DNA of 19,830 bases from an uncultured Christensenella sp. Its GTDB lineage: Bacteria > Bacillota > Clostridia > Christensenellales > UBA1750. Numbering within the stretch: position 1 is the first letter of the stretch; each line of letters starts with the position of its first letter. The position numbers were made by a program, and so were the translations under genes. Below the pieces are notes generated by a model. That model was not told the DNA's origin and made no database searches. It saw only the letters and a list, made by a program, of their open reading frames with translations. Below are positions 6,786 through 16,796 of the stretch, piece after piece. The DNA lies in assembly GCA_905193155.1 (NCBI GenBank), contig CAJJNQ010000044.1, forward strand, positions 1 to 19,830. Reading direction: 5' to 3'.

Positions 6786-6960
6786 TTATATGATATTATG
6801 ATGCATCAAAATATGAAGATAACCATTCTGTTTCATTTGATGAAATGACCTGCCGTAAAACCTTTATTTTCAGGGATTTTCTTGCTGAAAACGATAATGA
6901 GACTATAAGTATAATTTGACGGATTTATCCGAACGTCGACCGAAAAAGGAAAAATACGAA

Positions 6961-7011
6961 AATAACGAAAGCCGCGGAGCCAGGTCTTTTTTTCCGGCTC
7001 CGCGGCTTTTG

Positions 7012-7016
<5 letters not shown>
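6961..7016. terminator. Terminator of the activase operon (usable both ways)
   Basis: A 21-bp stem (6961-6981 with 6996-7016, one G-T pair) around a 14-nt loop. It overlaps the TAA stop of the dehydratase-like gene (7012-7014). T-rich flanks are modest on both strands. Confidence 0.8.
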
Positions 7017-8266
<1,250 letters not shown>

Positions 8267-8274
<8 letters not shown>

Positions 8275-11200
8275 GCGTATAGCCTCCCTTCTCGCCGATG
8301 GCGGAGAACAGCGAGCGCAGGCGGATCTTGACCGCGCCCAGGTTGGTGATTTCGTCGATCTTGATCTGCGTATAGATGCGGCCCGCGCCCTCGAGGATCT
8401 TGCGCACCTCGTCGGTGGTGATGGCGTCCACGCCGCAGCCGAAGGACACCAGCTGCACCAGATTGATGTGCGGATCGCCGGAGTTTGCGATGTAGCGCGC
8501 GGCGGCATACAGGCGGGAGTGATAGGTCCACTGGTTCAGCACCGTGGTGGGGGCTTTAACGTATTCGTCGCCCAGAGAATCCTCGGACACGACCACCGCG
8601 CCGGAATCTGCGATGAAGCCGTCGATGCCGTGGTTGATCTCGCCGTCCAGATGATAGGGACGGCCGCAGAGCACGATCACGGGCAGGCCCTTTTCCTTCG
8701 CCAGGCGCAGGTATTCCTCGCCCTTGTCCCGCACGGCGCGCATGTGCGCGTCGTAGGCGGCGTAGGCCTTCTTGGAAGCCTCTTTGACCTCCCGCAGCGT
8801 GATGCTGTCGCCGAAATACTTGACGAGGATGGCGTGCATCTTCTTCGGGAAGTCGTGCGGGCGGTGGATGCCGACGTAATCGTGGATGAACGGCGTGCCG
8901 GAGAGCGACTTCATGTTGGAGGCGATGACCTCGGGGTAATAGGCCACCACCGGGCAGTTGTAATGGTTGTCGCCCAGGTGCTCGTCGAAGTTATAGCTCA
9001 TGCAGGGGTAGAAGATCGCGTCCACGCCTTCGTCCAGCAGCGCCTGCACATGGCCGTGCATCAGCTTTGCCGGATAGCAGGCGGTATCGGACGGAATGGA
9101 GGTCTGCCCCAGGTGGTACAGCGCCTTGGTGGTCTTGGGCGAAACCGTCACGCCGAAGCCCAGCGCGGTCAAAAACGTGTGCCAGAAGGGCAGCAGCTCG
9201 TAGAAGTTCAGCCCCATCGGCAGCCCGATGTTCTGGCGCGTGCCCTTCACGCTGCCGTATTGGGCGAGCAGCTCGCGCTTGTAGTCGTAAAGATCGTATC
9301 TCTCCTGCGCGCGCTCGGTGCGCAGGGGCTTGGCGCACTGGTTGCCGCCGATGAACTTTTTGCCGCCGGCAAAGGTGTTGATGGTCAGGCGGCAGTGGTT
9401 GGTACAGCCGTTGCAGGTGACGGCCTGCACCTGATGGGTAAAGGCCTTAAGCTCTTCGGGCGAGAGCAGGGAGGAGCGCTCCGCTTTCTGATGCGCCATG
9501 GCGTAGAGCGCCGCGCCCATCGCACCCATGACGCCGGAGAGCGACGGGCGGATGACGTCGTGGCCGATCTCCTGCTCGAAGGCGCGCAGCACCGCGTCGT
9601 TTAAGAACGTGCCGCCCTGCACCACGATGTGCTGCCCCAATTCCGAGGCATTGCCCACGCGGATGACCTTGTAGAGCGCGTTTTTGACCACGCTGATGGA
9701 AAGACCGGCGGAGATGTTCTCGATCGACGCGCCGTCCTTCTGCGCCTGCTTGACGGAGGAGTTCATAAACACCGTGCAGCGCGAGCCCAGATCCACGGGC
9801 TTGTCGGCAAAGAGCCCCGCCTTGGCAAAGTCCGCGATGGAATAGCCCAGCGCGCCCGCAAAGGTCTGAAGGAACGAGCCGCAGCCGGAGGAACAGGCCT
9901 CGTTCAGGAAGATATTGTCGATCACGCCGCCGCGGATCTTGAAGCACTTGATGTCCTGCCCGCCGATGTCGATGATGAAATCCACGTCGGGATCGAATTC
10001 TTTAGCGGCGGTGAAATGCGCGATGGTTTCGACCAGGCCAAAATCGGCGCGGAAGGCGTTTTTGATGATCTCCTCGCCGTAGCCGGTGGAAGCAGCGGCC
10101 TTGACGATCACGCCGGGGAAGCGGCGGTAGACCTCCTGCAAAAACTCGCGCACGAGCGGAACCGGGTTGCCGCTGTTGGGCAGATACTGCGTATAGGCGA
10201 TGTTCGCCTTGGAATCGAGCACCACGGCCTTGACGGTGGTGGAGCCCGCGTCGATGCCGATATAGGCAAAGTTGTCGGGCTGAAGCGCGCCCGTGACCGT
10301 CATTTTGTCGCGAGCGTGGCGGGCGGTGAATTCGTCGTATTCCGCCTGATTCGCAAAGAGCGGACGGCAGCCGGTGTAGTTGCCGCCGGCGGTATAGTTT
10401 TCGATCTTCTCCGTGATGACGGCAAGGTCAAAGGGCTGCTCGTTCGCCTGAAAGGCCGCGCCCATCGCCACGAAATAGAGCGAGTTTTCCGGCAGCAGCC
10501 CCTGTGTGTTCAAGCCCTGGTCGAACGCCTTGCGCAGCTCGGAAAAGAAGGTCAGCGGGCCGCCGAGATACACGATGTTGCCCTCGATTTCGCGCCCCTG
10601 CGCAAGACCCGCGATGGTCTGGTTGACCACGGCGCCGAAGATGGAGGCGCAGACGTCCTCCTTGCGCGCGCCCTGGTTGAGCAGCGGCTGGATGTCGGAC
10701 TTGGCGAACACGCCGCAGCGCGAGGCGATGGAGTAGATTTTGGTCTGGTGCGCGGCAAGATCGTTCATCTCGGAGGGGGTCAGCTGCAAAAGCGTGGCCA
10801 TCTGGTCGATGAAGGCGCCGGTGCCGCCCGCGCAGCTGCCGTTCATGCGCACCTCCATGTTGCCGGAGACGAACAGGATCTTCGCATCCTCGCCGCCCAG
10901 CTCGATCACCACGTCGGTGCGGGGCAGCAGGCGCTTGATGGAGACGCGCGTGGCGTAGACCTCCTGCACGAACGGGATGCCCATGCTCTCGGCAAAGCCC
11001 ATGCCCGCCGAGCCGGAGATGCACAGCTGCGCCTGCTTTTCCTGCGGGAAGTGCCGGGCGATGCTGCGCAGCATCGAAGCGGCCTTCTCCGTGATCTGGG
11101 AATAGTGCCGCTCGTAATCCTTATATATGATCTCGTTCTGATCGTTCAGCACGATGCACTTCAGGGTCGTGGACCCTACGTCCAAGCCAATCCTCATCAT
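8267..11200 (-). CDS. 2-hydroxyacyl-CoA dehydratase activase, two BadF/BadG ATPase domains plus DUF2229
   Basis: A 977-aa protein with two ASKHA-fold activator domains. Domain 1 (1-260) has GLDVGSTT, IELGGEDAK, NGSCAGGTGAF (C123) and ASRCGVFAKSD (C162). Domain 2 (312-570) has GIDAGSTT, DIGGQDIK, NEACSSGCGSF (C436) and GSRCTVFMNSS (C475). The C-terminal DUF2229 region (590 to the end) starts with CNGCTNHC and contains CGRPYHLDGEIN. Known activators of this family hydrolyse ATP to push an electron into 2-hydroxyacyl-CoA dehydratases or benzoyl-CoA reductases. No dehydratase alpha/beta subunits lie nearby, so the partner is unknown. Start 11200 (ATGATG) has AGGAG about 12 nt upstream; further upstream the frame is non-homologous. 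A weak -10 (TATACT) lies at 11256-11261 with a poor -35. Confidence 0.88.
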
Positions 11201-11321
11201 CGGGTTCTCGTTCTCCTCATTTCGGGTCAAAGCGTATTTATTTCGATATAGAATGAGTATACACCACATTTCCCTCCAAAAACCGCGCTCATCAAAATTT
11301 AACAGCGAATCCATGGAGAAA

Positions 11322-11377
11322 TGTAAAAAAACATAAAGAACAGGAAACGAAATCCATTGCGGATTCCGTTTCCTGTT
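11322..11377 (-). terminator. Terminator of the MATE-ATPase operon
   Basis: A 17-bp stem with one mismatch (11339-11355 with 11361-11377) and a 5-nt loop. On the minus strand it is followed by CTTTATGTTTTTTTAC. It lies about 60 nt after the ATPase stop and separates it from the activase operon. Confidence 0.8.
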
Positions 11378-11436
11378 GATTCGTGTATTGAATTGTTGAA
11401 GATTTTAACAAAACGATGAGTGGTTTTAGATGTGCG

Positions 11437-12237
11437 TCATTTCGCACCGAGAAGGTGCGCGTGCGCTTTGAGAAAATGCGAAAGAAACTGCACGCTGCTC
11501 AAGTGCTCATAGTCGGTGGGCGTCAGCCGCCCTTCGTCGATCTCGTAAATCGCCGCGCCGGGGCAGGCGGTCAGGATCGGGCTGTGGGTCGCCAGCACAA
11601 ACTGGCAGCCGTCGCTCACCGCGTCCTGCATCAGATAGATCAGCGCCAGCTGGTTGACATAGGAGAGCGCCGCCTCCGGTTCGTCCATCAGGTAGAGCCC
11701 GCCGGGCATCAGCCGCGATTGGAAGAAATCCAGAAAGCCCTGCCCGTGGGACTGCGTCTCCAGCGGCGCGGCGTAAAGATGGTCGATGGCGGCAAGCGTG
11801 CCCGCAAAGGGCTGCGCGGCGAGGGAGCGCGCGTAGTCGCTGCCGTATTTGCCGGAAAGGCCGTCAAGCTCCGCGCGGGCGAATTCCTTTTCCGCCGTAA
11901 GCGTTGCGACGTATTGCGAAAAACCCTCCGCCGTGAACAGAAAGCTGTGCGCGGGCCTGCCGCCCATCACGACGCGGAAATCGTCCGCCGCAGCGGCAAC
12001 GGCGCGCTGGCTGCCGGTGAGCGCGCCCTGCGGCGGGCCGATGCGGTTGGCGCGCACCTTGCAGGCGAGCAGCTCAATCAGCGTGGTCTTGCCGCAGCCG
12101 TTGTCCCCGCAGAGCATCGTCACCGGCGCGGAAAAATCCAGCCGGGAAAAGCGCCGCAGCACCGCCGTGTCGCCGGGATAGCCGGGCGCGCATTCCCAAA
12201 GACGCTCCAGGGAACGCAGATAGAGGGAAGATTTCAT
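11437..12237 (-). CDS. SMC-like/AAA15 predicted ATPase
   Basis: A 266-aa single-domain ABC-type ATPase of the predicted-ATPase group (COG3910-like, AAA family). Walker A is GDNGCGKTT (44-52), the degenerate signature SHGQG is at 163-167, Walker B LYLMDEPEA ends with D185/E186, and the switch His is in LATHSP (H218). It has no transmembrane or transporter-partner domain, so it is not an ordinary ABC transporter subunit; the family is related to SMC/RecF-type ATPases of unknown role. The start has AAGGAGG at 8-nt spacing. It is 27 nt downstream of the MATE gene, so co-transcribed. Biological role unknown; association with the pump may be incidental. Confidence 0.85.
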   Translation of the reverse strand: MKSSLYLRSLERLWECAPGYPGDTAVLRRFSRLDFSAPVTMLCGDNGCGKTTLIELLACKVRANRIGPPQGALTGSQRAVAAAADDFRVVMGGRPAHSFLFTAEGFSQYVATLTAEKEFARAELDGLSGKYGSDYARSLAAQPFAGTLAAIDHLYAAPLETQSHGQGFLDFFQSRLMPGGLYLMDEPEAALSYVNQLALIYLMQDAVSDGCQFVLATHSPILTACPGAAIYEIDEGRLTPTDYEHLSSVQFLSHFLKAHAHLLGAK

Positions 12238-12264
12238 GGAAGAAACCTCCTTGAAAAGCGGGAT

Positions 12265-13683
12265 TTACACCGCCTGATCCTCGGCGGGGAAGGTTTCCTC
12301 CGCCGCGACGGGCAGGGGCTGCGGCGCGGTGACGGGCTTGATCCACTTGCCGGAGTTCAGATAGATCATGCCGCAGGTAAACTTGGCCAGTTCTTCCACC
12401 GCGGTCATGGCGAACACCAGCACGAACGGGAATTTCCACACCAACCCCGCCAGCGCCACCAGCGGCACCGACAGGCACCAGATGCTGCCCGCGTCCATGA
12501 TGAGGCTCGCCTTGGTATCGCCGCCCGCGCGGAAGGTGCCCACGATGTTCATGTGGTTGAACATGCGCAAGGGGTAGATGCAGGCATTGACGATCATCAG
12601 GTACTGCGCCGTGACCTTGACCTCGTCCGACAGGGTGAACAGATTGGTCAGCGGCACGCGCAGCAGCACCAGCACGACCCCCAGCAACACTGCCAGCGCC
12701 GGAGAGAGCAGGCCGAAACGCCGCGCGTCGGTAAAGCCCCGCTTGAAATCGCCCGCGCCGATGGACTTGCCGACCATGACGGAGTCCGCCGAAGACAGAC
12801 CGATGAAGAAGGTGAAGGCGAGGTTTTCGATGGTGTTTTTGACGGTCATGGCGGAGTAGTTGCCGGTGCCCAGGCGGCCGTAGACCATGTTCAGCGCCAT
12901 GGAGGCCAGCGCCCAGAGGCTCTCGTTGAACACGACGGGCAGCACCACAGGATAGAAACGCTTGACGGTGCTTTTGCGGATGTGGAAAAATTCCTTCAGC
13001 GGCAGCGCCAGCAGGTTCTTCTTTTTATAGGAAACGATCAGCACGATCGCCATGCCCACCCAGGACGAAATCGCCGTGGCCAGCGCCGCGCCGCGCACGC
13101 CCATTGCAGGCACGCCGAGGTTGCCGTAGATGAACACCCAGTTGAGGAACGTATTGGTCAGCACCGCGATGATATTGGAGATCATCGGCAGGCGGACTTC
13201 CTCCGTGGCGCGCAGCAGGGCGCAGCCGTAGGTGTTGACGCACTGGGCGGCATAGGCGAAGACCGCTACGCGCAGGTAGAGCACGCCCTCGGCCACGACG
13301 ACTTCATCGTTGGTAAACACCCGGATGACCTGCGCGGGGAAGCAATAACCCACCACCATGAAGATCAGCGAGATGATAAAGACGTTGGCAAAGCCCAGCG
13401 TATAGGTGTGGCGGATGCGGGACAGGTCTTTTATCCCCCAATACTGCGAGAAAAACACGCTGCTGCCGGACGAAAAGCCGAAGAAGAACAGGAACATCAG
13501 GAACGACCACTGCCCCGCCATGCCCACGGCGGAGAGCGAGACCTCGCCCAGCTGGCCGACCATGATGGTGTCGATCAGGTTGGCGGAAGAGGAGAGCAGG
13601 TTCTGCGCCGCGATGGGCAGACCGAGCGTCAGCACGCTGCGGTAAAAATCGCGGTCAAGCAGGAATTCACGGAGTCGAGCCAT
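12265..13683 (-). CDS. MATE-family efflux transporter
   Basis: A 472-aa multidrug and toxin extrusion family antiporter that exports cationic compounds using a Na+ or H+ gradient. It has the usual size and the twelve-helix pattern, in two similar halves. The N-terminal half carries LGLPIAAQNLLSSSANLIDTIMVGQLG and QYWGIKD; the second half begins near the FFHIRKSTVKRFYPVVLPVV segment. An in-frame ATG at 13719 lies within the promoter's -10 box, so the start at 13683 is chosen; GGGGGATC is its ribosome site, unusually G-rich, with 8-nt spacing. First gene of a two-gene operon with the ATPase. Substrate not predictable. Membrane protein. Confidence 0.92.
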   Translation of the reverse strand: MARLREFLLDRDFYRSVLTLGLPIAAQNLLSSSANLIDTIMVGQLGEVSLSAVGMAGQWSFLMFLFFFGFSSGSSVFFSQYWGIKDLSRIRHTYTLGFANVFIISLIFMVVGYCFPAQVIRVFTNDEVVVAEGVLYLRVAVFAYAAQCVNTYGCALLRATEEVRLPMISNIIAVLTNTFLNWVFIYGNLGVPAMGVRGAALATAISSWVGMAIVLIVSYKKKNLLALPLKEFFHIRKSTVKRFYPVVLPVVFNESLWALASMALNMVYGRLGTGNYSAMTVKNTIENLAFTFFIGLSSADSVMVGKSIGAGDFKRGFTDARRFGLLSPALAVLLGVVLVLLRVPLTNLFTLSDEVKVTAQYLMIVNACIYPLRMFNHMNIVGTFRAGGDTKASLIMDAGSIWCLSVPLVALAGLVWKFPFVLVFAMTAVEELAKFTCGMIYLNSGKWIKPVTAPQPLPVAAEETFPAEDQAV

Positions 13684-13721
13684 ATTTTTTTGATCCCCCA
13701 AAGAATGTGATTTACCCAAAC

Positions 13722-13750
13722 ATTATATCAGAACGCGGAGGGGGGTACAA
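13722..13750 (-). promoter_or_regulatory. Promoter of the MATE-ATPase operon
   Basis: Minus strand TTGTAC (13745-13750), 17-nt spacer, TGA-TATAAT (-10 at 13722-13727, extended). Predicted RNA start near 13715, about 30 nt before the ATG. Confidence 0.8.
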
Positions 13751-13803
13751 GACTTGTCGGGAAAGAGTTTAGAGGGGCAACCCTTCGGGCCGCCGCGGCG
13801 CCA

Positions 13804-13858
13804 GCTCCCCTTCACAGGGGAGCCAAGAGAGGCAGCGCGCTCTTATGCCTCCCCTGTG
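13804..13858. repeat. Hairpin repeat with GGGGAGCCAAGAGAGGC
   Basis: CTCCCC/GGGGAG forms one hairpin (13805-13822), and CACAGGGGAG (13813-13822) can alternatively pair with CTCCCCTGTG (13849-13858). The 17-nt string GGGGAGCCAAGAGAGGC (13817-13833) recurs exactly at 14183-14199. Similar strings are common between genes in GC-rich Clostridia (recollection, not checked). Confidence 0.7.
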
Positions 13859-13871
13859 GGCTCGAAGGGTG

Positions 13872-13954
13872 AGTGGAGCGAACCTGGAGTTCGAGCGTTT
13901 GGGCCTGCCGTAGGTCGCGAAGCGACTGGAGTTCGAGCGTTTGGCGCAGCCAAA
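13872..13954 (+). repeat. TCGAGCGTTT repeat units, two tandem copies
   Basis: TGGAGTTCGAGCGTTT occurs at 13885-13900 and 13927-13942. The second is preceded by hairpin GTCGC-GAA-GCGAC (13914-13926) and followed by hairpin TTTGGC-GCA-GCCAAA (13940-13954). The first is more degenerate. Other copies lie at 19552-19654 and 19793-19830, with an inverted copy at 14118-14179. No convincing reading frame. Confidence 0.8.
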
Positions 13955-14055
13955 AAGCCGAACGGAACGCCAGCGCGCCGCAAGGCGGGATGGCGCGGAG
14001 GTAGCCAATAAGCCGAACGGAACGCCAGCGCGCCGAAAGGCAGGATGGTGCGAAG
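13948..14055 (+). repeat. Tandem 53-nt hairpin units
   Basis: Two units (13948-14000 and 14003-14055) share AGCCGAACGGAACGCCAGCG and a hairpin with an arm pair GCGC/GCGC in the first and GCGC/GTGC in the second. They follow directly on the TCGAGCGTTT units and have relatives at 19655-19760. Confidence 0.85.
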
Positions 14056-14117
14056 AGGGAGATGGCACAGCGAAGCTGTGACGGAAGGGTTGACGATTCT
14101 GCACTACTATACTATAT

Positions 14118-14199
14118 GACGCATCGGTGTTCTAATCGACAAGCCGAAATGCACGAGTTCCAGCCGCTTTGCGGCCTACGAGGGGGAGCCAAGAGAGGC
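14118..14199 (-). repeat. Inverted, diverged TCGAGCGTTT unit
   Basis: Read on the minus strand from 14179: GTAGGCCGCAAAGCGGCTGG, then AACTCGTGCATTTCGGCTTG, then a stretch ending GAACACCGATGCGTC. This is the same module order as the plus-strand copies (hairpin, TCGAGCGTTT, CGGCTTGCCG, GGAACACC), with substitutions and a deletion. Adjacent 14183-14199 is the second exact copy of GGGGAGCCAAGAGAGGC. Confidence 0.65.
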
Positions 14200-14217
14200 G
14201 GTCTTGCGGCGGGGACT

Positions 14218-14246
14218 TTGCCGGGGAGGGGGAAAGATGGTATAAT
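14218..14246 (+). promoter_or_regulatory. Promoter of topB
   Basis: TTGCCG (14218-14223), 17-nt spacer, TATAAT (14241-14246). Lies immediately after the repeat cluster, about 60 nt before the topB start. Confidence 0.75.
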
Positions 14247-14308
14247 GGGGGCGGAAGTGAAGAGCGCGGGAAGCGGGCGGGGAGCCCGGCGGAAGGAGTT
14301 TTTGCACG

Positions 14309-16198
14309 ATGGGAATGATCTGCGTATTGGCCGAAAAGCCATCGGTGGCGCGGGATATCGCGCGGGTGCTCGGCGCGAACACGCCGGGCAAGGGGTGCCT
14401 CAAGGGCGGCGGCTATGTGGTGACATGGGCGGTGGGGCATCTGGTGACGCAGGTCAACCCGGAGGAGATCGACGCGCGCTGGAAGACCTGGCGGCAGGAC
14501 ACGCTGCCCATGCTGCCGGAGAACATCCCGCTCAAGGTCATTGCCCAGTCGCGCGACCAGTTTCAGTGCGTCAAGACGATTCTGAACGCGCCGCAGGTGG
14601 ACAGCGTGATCTGCGCCACCGATGCCGGGCGCGAGGGCGAGTTGATCTTCCGCCGCATCTATCAGATGGCGGGATGCCGAAAGCCCTTCCGGCGGCTGTG
14701 GATTTCGTCCATGACCGAGGAAGCCATTGCGGAGGGCTTTGCCAACCTCAGGGACGGCGCGGATTACGACGGACTCTATGCCTCGGCGCTGTGCCGGTCG
14801 GACGCGGACTGGCTGGTGGGCATGAACGGCTCACGCGCCTTTACGCTGCGGTACGACAGCCTGCTCTCCGTCGGGCGCGTGCAGACCCCGACGCTGTCGA
14901 TTTTGGTCAAGCGCGCGCTGGAAATCCGCAATTTCGTGCCGGAAAACTATTGGGAGGTGCAGGCGGATTTCGGCGGATACCGCGGCACATGGATCGACAA
15001 AGACGGCAAAACCCGTATTCCGGATGAAAAGACGGCCAAGGAGATCGTGTCCGCCGTGACGGGGCGAGAGGGCGAGGTGCTGGAGGTTTCCACCGAGCGC
15101 AAGCGCGTGCCGCCGCCGCTGCTCTATGACCTGACGACCCTGCAGCGCGAGGCCAACGCGCGCTACGGCTTTACCGCGCAGAAAACGCTGAACCTGGCGC
15201 AGGCGCTGTATGAAAAGCACAAGCTGCTGACCTATCCGCGCACCGATTCGCGCTATCTTTCCCACGATATGCGCCCCAAGGTGCAGGGAATTTTGAAGGG
15301 GATGCCGGAGCCGCTGCGCGCGCTGGTGCTCTCGCCGGACAGGGCGGTCGATCCCGGCAAAAGGGTCTATGACGACGCAAAACTCACCGACCACCATGCC
15401 ATCATCCCCACCGGGCGCAGGCCCGGCGCGCTGACGGCGGACGAGCAGAAGCTCTATGAGATGGTGGCGCGGCAGCTGATCGCGGCGTTTTATCCCGACA
15501 TGGAATACGACGCGATGAGCGCCGTCACAGGCGTTGGCGAGCACAAATTCCTCTCCCGCGGGCGCGCGGTGATCGCGCAGGGCTGGCAGGCCGCCAATCC
15601 CCCGCTGCGCAGCAAGCCGAAAAAGGGCGAAGAAGAGCAGGCGCTGCCGCAGCTGCAGAAGGGACAGCGCGTGTCGGTCAAATCCGCCAAGGCAGTGGCG
15701 AAAAAGACCGCGCCGCCCTCGCCCTATACCGAAAACACGCTGCTGGCCGCGATGGAAAACGCGGGCAAGTTCGTCGAAAACGAGGAGCTGCGCCGGCAGA
15801 TGAAGGAGCGCGGCCTCGGCACGCCCGCCACGCGCGCCGCCATCATCGAGCGGCTCATCGCCGTGGATTACGTCCGCCGCGAGAAAAAGGCGCTCATTCC
15901 CACCGACAAGGGCATCCGGCTCATCGCCGTCGCGCCGGAGCAGCTTTCCTCGCCCGAAACTACCGGCCGGTGGGAAAAGGGCCTGAGCGACATCGCCGCG
16001 GGCAAGATGGACCCGAACCGCTTCATGCAGAGCATCCGCAGGTATTGCGCGTTTCTCTGCCAGTATGCCGTCACCGCGCCGCCGCAGGATTTCCCCAAGC
16101 GGGAGTTCAAGCCCAAGCCCGCCGCAAAGAAGACGGGCGCGGCCAAAGCGCCCGCTGCGCGCAAGCCCCGCGCCGCCAAGCCGAAAGCGGGGCAATGA
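14309..16198 (+). CDS. topB: DNA topoisomerase III (type IA)
   Basis: A 629-aa type IA topoisomerase that cuts one strand and decatenates DNA. The Toprim domain has E9 (AEKPS) and DAGREGE (105-111). The catalytic tyrosine is Y309 in LTYPRTDSRY. Also seen are SVGRVQTPTL (187-196), the KLTDHHAIIPTG block and GLGTPATRA near residue 500. The C-terminus (about 598-629) is a Lys/Ala/Pro-rich basic tail, with no cysteine zinc motif, instead of the longer tail of B. subtilis-type TopB. The start at 14309 has AAGGAG 10 nt upstream; ATG 14315 is an alternative. No conjugation genes nearby, so it looks like the chromosomal enzyme, not one from an integrative element. Confidence 0.95.
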   Translation: MGMICVLAEKPSVARDIARVLGANTPGKGCLKGGGYVVTWAVGHLVTQVNPEEIDARWKTWRQDTLPMLPENIPLKVIAQSRDQFQCVKTILNAPQVDSVICATDAGREGELIFRRIYQMAGCRKPFRRLWISSMTEEAIAEGFANLRDGADYDGLYASALCRSDADWLVGMNGSRAFTLRYDSLLSVGRVQTPTLSILVKRALEIRNFVPENYWEVQADFGGYRGTWIDKDGKTRIPDEKTAKEIVSAVTGREGEVLEVSTERKRVPPPLLYDLTTLQREANARYGFTAQKTLNLAQALYEKHKLLTYPRTDSRYLSHDMRPKVQGILKGMPEPLRALVLSPDRAVDPGKRVYDDAKLTDHHAIIPTGRRPGALTADEQKLYEMVARQLIAAFYPDMEYDAMSAVTGVGEHKFLSRGRAVIAQGWQAANPPLRSKPKKGEEEQALPQLQKGQRVSVKSAKAVAKKTAPPSPYTENTLLAAMENAGKFVENEELRRQMKERGLGTPATRAAIIERLIAVDYVRREKKALIPTDKGIRLIAVAPEQLSSPETTGRWEKGLSDIAAGKMDPNRFMQSIRRYCAFLCQYAVTAPPQDFPKREFKPKPAAKKTGAAKAPAARKPRAAKPKAGQ

Positions 16199-16206
16199 TT
16201 CCCTCT

Positions 16207-16234
16207 TTGCAACAGGACGGATTTGTGCGATAAT
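16207..16234 (+). promoter_or_regulatory. Promoter of the two-TM protein gene
   Basis: TTGCAA (16207-16212), 16-nt spacer, extended -10 TGC-GATAAT (-10 at 16229-16234). It begins just after the topB stop; no terminator was seen between the genes, so readthrough from topB is also possible. Confidence 0.6.
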
Positions 16235-16284
16235 GAGAATGGAGAGAAAATCCTGCGCATAAAGTGAAAAGGAAGGTTTGATCC

Positions 16285-16755
16285 ATGCTGTATTCGCCTG
16301 ACGATATTGCCCGCATTAAAAAGCAGATCTGGCGCCGCATCGCGGTGCTGGCGGTGCTGTTCATCCTCCCCAACATCGGCGCGTTTGCGGTGATGACCAC
16401 CGTGCGCATCCAGTGGCTGAGCGTCGCGCTGAGCCTGCTGGGCGCGGCCGCCGCGATTTTCTATTGGGGTCTGTGCATCTCGCCGCTGACGGCCTACAAG
16501 CGTTTCTTGCGCGAAGTGCTGACCGGGCGCAACCACGAGTTCACCGGGGAGCTGAAGGCGGTGGAACAGGATTCCGTGCGCGAAGGCGTGCTGTGCAAGG
16601 CGCTGGTCTTTGCCGACGACGCGGGCGATGAGGAACGACTCTGCTATTTCGATGTGCAGAAATACCCCAAGGACGGCCTGAACTGCGGCGAGCGCTTCAA
16701 GATCACCGTGCATGGGCAGTCGATACTGGAGCTGGTTCCCGAATCGGCCGAGTGA
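16285..16755 (+). CDS. Two-TM membrane protein with cytoplasmic beta-rich tail, unknown
   Basis: A 156-aa protein I do not recognise. Residues about 19-38 and 44-66 are transmembrane helices separated by a short turn. The rest (about 75-156) is soluble and rich in predicted strands (FTGELKAVEQ, LCKALVFADD, LCYFDVQKY, FKITVHGQSILELVP). The layout of helical hairpin plus a small beta domain recalls short NfeD-like proteins, but no family motif is clear. The start follows AAGGAAGG at 8-nt spacing. The gene is followed 41 nt later by the UspA-like gene on the same strand, so they probably form an operon. Confidence 0.75.
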   Translation: MLYSPDDIARIKKQIWRRIAVLAVLFILPNIGAFAVMTTVRIQWLSVALSLLGAAAAIFYWGLCISPLTAYKRFLREVLTGRNHEFTGELKAVEQDSVREGVLCKALVFADDAGDEERLCYFDVQKYPKDGLNCGERFKITVHGQSILELVPESAE

Positions 16756-16796
16756 GTTTTTGCGCTTTCCCCTTCTGATGCAGAAAGGATGAAACC

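Noticed and set aside
6882..6915. Plus-strand promoter TTGCTG with TATAAT near 6910
   Set aside because: Spacing of 22 nt is too long and no plus-strand gene lies downstream before the terminator.
11416..13710. A 764-codon open frame on the plus strand opposite the MATE and ATPase genes
   Set aside because: Its protein is rich in H, R, Q, A and G without any recognisable domain, it lacks a ribosome site and spans two real minus-strand genes. Long antisense frames are expected in GC-rich coding DNA.
13754..14011. Small plus-strand open frame through the repeats
   Set aside because: It is a translation of the hairpin units themselves, without a ribosome site; a common false gene in repeat clusters of GC-rich Clostridia.
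13789..14055. CRISPR array in the repeat cluster
   Set aside because: Units vary in length and sequence, spacing is irregular, there are no unique spacers of constant size, and no cas genes are nearby.
14831..16195. A 454-codon minus-strand frame opposite topB
   Set aside because: Opposite a gene with all catalytic motifs; translation has no recognisable family pattern.
14309..16198. topB as a sign of an integrative conjugative element
   Set aside because: No relaxase, type IV secretion, integrase or att-like sites in the window; housekeeping neighbours.
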